Below, one piece after another: positions 33,351 through 36,078 of a stretch of DNA of 36,078 bases. The translations under genes were made by a program, and so were the position numbers. Below the pieces are notes generated by a model. That model had not been told where the DNA came from and did not search any database. It worked only from the letters and a program-made list of their open reading frames with translations. This DNA is from an uncultured Methanobrevibacter sp. (GTDB lineage Archaea > Methanobacteriota > Methanobacteria > Methanobacteriales > Methanobacteriaceae): NCBI GenBank assembly GCA_905235495.1, contig CAJOMK010000017.1:1-36078 (forward strand), written 5' to 3'. Position 1 is the first letter of the stretch, and each line of letters opens with the position of its first letter.

Positions 33351-34148
33351 ATGTTTTATTTAGTTGGTTTAGGATTATTTGATGAAAAGGACATATCATT
33401 AAAAGGAGTGGAAGCATTGCAGAAAGTGGATAAGGTATATGCTGAGTTTTTCACTTCACGTTTATTCGGTTCCAATTTTGAAGCTATTGAGTCAATAATA
33501 GCTAAGGAAATCATTGTTCTTGACAGGACTCAAGTGGAAGAGGAATCCATTTTTTTAAAGGAAGCAAAGGAGATGGATGTTGCATTGATTACTGGTGGAG
33601 ATCCTTTGATTGCAACAACTCATTCAGACTTTTTAGTGGAATGTGCAAGGGATGGAACAGAATTTGAAGTCATCCATGGTTCTTCAATCTTGTCTTCAGC
33701 ACCTGCAATTTCAGGTCTTCAGGCTTATAAGTTTGGTAAAGTAACCACTATTCCATTTCCGGATTTGGAGTATAATTATTTCCCTAAATCCCCTTATATG
33801 ACTATTGAAGAAAATTTGAAAATGGATATGCATACATTGGTTCTTTTGGACATTCAAGCTCATAAAGACAAGTATATGACAGTCAACAAAGGATTGGAAA
33901 ACTTAATGACAATTAAGGACAATCTTGACTATGAGGGTATGATTAATGAGGACACTTTAGCTATTGGTATAGCAAGAGTTGGATCAAAGGACAATCTTGT
34001 AAAAGCAGGATACATTAAGGATTTGATTGATTTTGATTTTGGTGGTCCTCTACATTGTATTGTCATTCCTTCTAAATTGCATATTGTAGAAGCTGAATAT
34101 TTGGTTGAAGTGGCTGGAGCTCCTAAAGAGATCTTAGATGATATCTAA
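33351..34148 (+). CDS. dph5: Diphthine synthase
   Basis: The 265-residue SAM-dependent enzyme methylates the modified histidine of elongation factor 2 during diphthamide synthesis. It is a tetrapyrrole-methylase-fold protein with FYLVGLGLFDEKDISLKGVE at the start, ALITGGDPLIATTHSD near residue 78 in the SAM pocket, HGSSILSSAPAISGLQAYKFG near residue 109, and LAIGIARVGS near the C-terminus. Length and order are normal for archaeal Dph5. The ATG follows GAGATGGGATT. It stands alone, with a T-rich end after it. Confidence 0.94.
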   Translation: MFYLVGLGLFDEKDISLKGVEALQKVDKVYAEFFTSRLFGSNFEAIESIIAKEIIVLDRTQVEEESIFLKEAKEMDVALITGGDPLIATTHSDFLVECARDGTEFEVIHGSSILSSAPAISGLQAYKFGKVTTIPFPDLEYNYFPKSPYMTIEENLKMDMHTLVLLDIQAHKDKYMTVNKGLENLMTIKDNLDYEGMINEDTLAIGIARVGSKDNLVKAGYIKDLIDFDFGGPLHCIVIPSKLHIVEAEYLVEVAGAPKEILDDI

Positions 34149-34169
34149 TTTTTTAAATTTTATTTTTTT

Positions 34170-34274
34170 ATTTTAAAAATAGTAAACTGTACTTATTTTG
34201 GATTGTAATGATTTTAAAAATAGTAAAATGCAGTATTTTTAGATTATAGTACTTTTAAAAATTGTTAAAATAGA
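34170..34274. repeat. Degenerate tandem repeat of about 41 bp
   Basis: A unit beginning ATTTTAAAAATAGTAAA starts at 34170 and 34211, with a third partial copy (TTTTAAAAATTGTTAAAATAG) from about 34254. Copies 1 and 2 share most bases over their whole length. It opens a 773-bp stretch (34149-34921) with no convincing gene. Confidence 0.65.
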
Positions 34275-34294
34275 AAAAAATAGAAAAAAATTGG

Positions 34295-34396
34295 AAAGAA
34301 CATAGTAGTTAGTTTGTTAGCTTCTAATCTTTTAAAAAATTTTTAAAATTTATTTTTAAAATATAAATCATAAAAATTCCGTTCACTATGTTCTTT
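34295..34396. repeat. 12-bp perfect inverted repeat, 78 bp apart
   Basis: AAAGAACATAGT (34295-34306) is the exact reverse complement of ACTATGTTCTTT (34385-34396). The interior is AT-rich and encodes nothing clear. It could be a remnant of a small mobile element or the stem of a large transcript loop. No duplicated target site is evident. Confidence 0.6.
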
Positions 34397-34792
34397 ATGA
34401 AAATTATTATAAAAAATTTATAATATTTTTCATTACCCAATGGATGTTAATCCTATACTTATTTTTATTCTTTTAATTAATAAATATTTTCATATTTTTC
34501 ACTATTTTTCATTAGAAAATTTTTAAAAATAAGTTAAAAAACTAAAATATTCATAAAAAATTAAAAATAGTCATAATATAAGAGAGTATTAATTATTATC
34601 TTTTTTAATAAATTAATAAAGTATTTATTTTAGTATTTAGGTAATTTGTATAAAGAATTTATACCTTGTATAAATAAAAGTTTTAAGGTAATTTATATAG
34701 GACTTTTAGAAAGATAATTGATTAATACCCTCTTAGATTAATATTATTGTTTAATAAATTATTTATTGGAGATTATAAATTTATTAAATACT

Positions 34793-34814
34793 GATATGTA
34801 AATATATACATATC
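34793..34814. promoter_or_regulatory. 22-bp dyad, possible operator
   Basis: GATATGTA (34793-34800) and TACATATC (34807-34814) are exact reverse complements around AATATA. The size fits a dimeric regulator's site. The nearest gene start is that of the minus-strand gene at 35155, so the dyad lies downstream of that gene, and its target is unclear. TATA-like boxes lie on both sides. Confidence 0.35.
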
Positions 34815-34921
34815 GTATAATATTATGTTTTGTGGGTATATAAAATTTTCGCTTTGTTTCTAGATGTTTATTTTTTAGGATATGAATTTATATTTATTTC
34901 AAAAAGAGGAAATAAAAAATA

Positions 34922-35155
34922 TTATTTTTTATTTCTATTAGACCTTAATTCATATCTTTTCGGACTTCCTACATCTTCATGAGCTTGATTAATAATATAA
35001 AGGAAAACTCTCTTATTAAGGTTGTATTTTTTGGAAAATTTCTTATAAAGATAATATTTGCTTCTTCTGTTTCCATAATAGTCTATCTTTTCCAAGTATT
35101 CCTTTTTGATTTCTTCAATTGGACTTAGATTTTCTGGATTGTTTTTAGAGCTCAT
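34922..35155 (-). CDS. Small basic protein, unknown
   Basis: The 77-residue product starts at ATG 35155 with AAGGAATCAAATC upstream. It is rich in K, N, R and Y, with a central helix-rich part (YYGNRRSKYYLYKKFSKKYN, then KRVFLYIINQAHEDVG) that hints at a small nucleic-acid-binding helix-turn-helix, though I see no clear family. It stands alone between two AT-rich gaps. The base composition is like its surroundings. Being short and without known relatives, it may be lineage-specific. Confidence 0.6.
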   Translation of the reverse strand: MSSKNNPENLSPIEEIKKEYLEKIDYYGNRRSKYYLYKKFSKKYNLNKRVFLYIINQAHEDVGSPKRYELRSNRNKK

Positions 35156-35387
35156 GATTTGATTCCTTCTTTTTTAAAATCAGATATTTAAATAAATTTC
35201 ATTAAATTGATTAATTTAATGATTGATTTATTGATTAATTGAATTGATTTAAATAATTTCTATTATTTAATATGTTTATTGATTATATAAAATTTTCTTA
35301 GATTCATAGTAATGTGAGGGTTAAATCGATATTTGTATAATTAATACCACATATTTATATTAGATTAAATTAAATATTAATATGTTC

Positions 35388-35438
35388 TATGAAATATCAT
35401 ATTTTTTAAAAATCTTCTTTTAAATTTAATATTTCATA
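35388..35438 (+). promoter_or_regulatory. Inverted repeat in the leader of the YhhQ-like gene
   Basis: TATGAAATAT (35388-35397) pairs with ATATTTCATA (35429-35438), 31 bases apart. A TATA-like ATATTTATAT lies at about 35351, so the stem would be near the 5' end of the transcript. The rest of 35156-35500 is AT-rich with no gene seen. No known preQ1 riboswitch pattern is present. Confidence 0.35.
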
Positions 35439-35500
35439 AACTTATGATTTTTAATCGGTTATAATTAATTTTATAATTATATTGATTAAGGATTGATTTA

Positions 35501-36078
35501 ATGGATTTAAACTTTGATTTTACAGAAAAAAGAGTAATACTCACAGTATTCTTCTGTATGGCTTTTACCATTGCAAACTTAATTACCGTTAAGATTATTA
35601 ATATTAACTTTTTCGGTATGGAAACTCCTGCAGGAGTTTTAATTTATCCTTTAGTATATATCTTAACCAATGTAATTGCTGATGTATATGGTGAAAAGGT
35701 TGCACAAAGAACCCTTATATTAGGTATTGCTGCTGACGTATTATTCGTATTTATGACTACTTTAATATTATTCTTGCCATCCCCAGATTTCTTTACTGGT
35801 GATGCAGCATTATCCTTTGTATTTACCCAAACCCCAAGAATTCTTGTAGCTTCATACATTAGTTACTTGATCGGTAACTTGGTAAATGCAAGATTAACCA
35901 CAATTGTTAACGAAGGTAAATCTTACGCATCCGGTATAAACTTATTGGTTCTTGCTTTCAGTGAATTTATTGACAACTTCGTTTTCATTGGATTAGCATT
36001 TGTTGGTGTTTACTCAGTTGTGGATATCTTAATAATGATTATCACTCACTGGATACTCAGTTTAATCTGGACTGCTAT
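35501..36078 (+). CDS. Queuosine-precursor transporter (YhhQ/VUT family), cut by right edge
   Basis: The open frame from ATG 35501 (after AAGGATTGATTTA) runs 192 codons to the window end without a stop. It encodes an integral membrane protein with helices at about residues 12-32, 44-60, 73-92 and further on. Family features are the glycine-rich ETPAGVLIYPLVYILTNVIA, then DVYGEKVAQR after helix 2, ASYISYLIGNLVNARL and FSEFIDNFVFIGLAF. Relatives import queuine or preQ1. In an archaeon the likely cargo is a deazaguanine used for archaeosine in tRNA, which is inference. The family is about 220 residues, so only the last few dozen residues are missing. Confidence 0.85.
   Translation, partial: MDLNFDFTEKRVILTVFFCMAFTIANLITVKIININFFGMETPAGVLIYPLVYILTNVIADVYGEKVAQRTLILGIAADVLFVFMTTLILFLPSPDFFTGDAALSFVFTQTPRILVASYISYLIGNLVNARLTTIVNEGKSYASGINLLVLAFSEFIDNFVFIGLAFVGVYSVVDILIMIITHWILSLIWTA

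Noticed and set aside
1..36078. tRNA, rRNA genes, CRISPR arrays and complete insertion sequences
   Set aside because: Reading both strands I found no tRNA T-arm with matching acceptor stem, no rRNA-like GC-rich block, no regularly spaced repeats with unique spacers, and no transposase.

Overview
The window looks like chromosome of a gut-type methanogen of the Methanobacteriales, most likely Methanobrevibacter. It is very AT-rich, ribosome binding sites follow the archaeal pattern GGTGAT, TATA boxes resemble TTTATATA, and it holds a block of 'methanogenesis marker' (mmp) genes, archaeal housekeeping genes (nob1, trm5, dph5) and a DUF11 surface protein typical of this genus. I name the genus from these features only.

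Layout. 1-2.8 kb: an exported protein cut by the left edge, a frameshifted zinc-ribbon gene, and three small membrane or unknown genes. 3.4-7.7 kb: carA-carB (carbamoyl phosphate synthase) behind a candidate repeated operator. 7.8-8.9 kb: a small conserved gene and a broken DUF11 adhesin-like gene. 9.0-12.4 kb, minus strand: a dicarboxylate/amino-acid symporter, then a separate paaK-ACT pair. 12.8-14.6 kb: a sodium:solute symporter with a 37-residue membrane partner. 14.9-17.1 kb: a PRC-barrel gene, pyrE, moaB (minus) and nob1. 17.2-20.6 kb: a broken DUF2117-like gene, mmp2 and a remnant of an ABC exporter. 20.8-26.6 kb: mmp3-mmp6-mmp5-mmp15-mmp17, then nifB. 26.6-27.2 kb: no ordinary gene but strong signs of a structured transcript. 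27.2-31.4 kb: mtnA, trm5 (minus), a ribbon-helix-helix-like gene and a broken ferredoxin-type aldo/keto reductase. 31.5-33.0 kb: a heavily decayed MATE exporter. 33.1-36.1 kb: a second structured-RNA candidate, dph5, a repeat-rich 770-bp intergenic stretch, a small basic protein and the start of a YhhQ-type queuosine-precursor transporter.

Function. The core of the window is methyl-coenzyme M reductase (MCR) activation. Mmp3 and Mmp17 are reported parts of the MCR activation complex, and Mmp15 belongs to the ATP-driven electron-activator (BadF/HgdC) family. The adjacent NifB makes the carbide-containing iron-sulfur precursor that has recently been reported in that complex, so NifB need not mean nitrogen fixation here. 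MtnA can recycle the 5'-deoxyadenosine made by radical SAM enzymes such as NifB.

The most unusual general feature is the uneven damage. Six loci carry frameshifts, stops, truncation or duplication, several of them many lesions each, while about twenty core genes are intact. This looks more like real gene decay than random sequencing error, though homopolymer errors cannot be excluded. The best candidates for undescribed biology are the two structured, promoter-bearing gene-free regions at about 26.75-27.03 kb and 33.06-33.22 kb.
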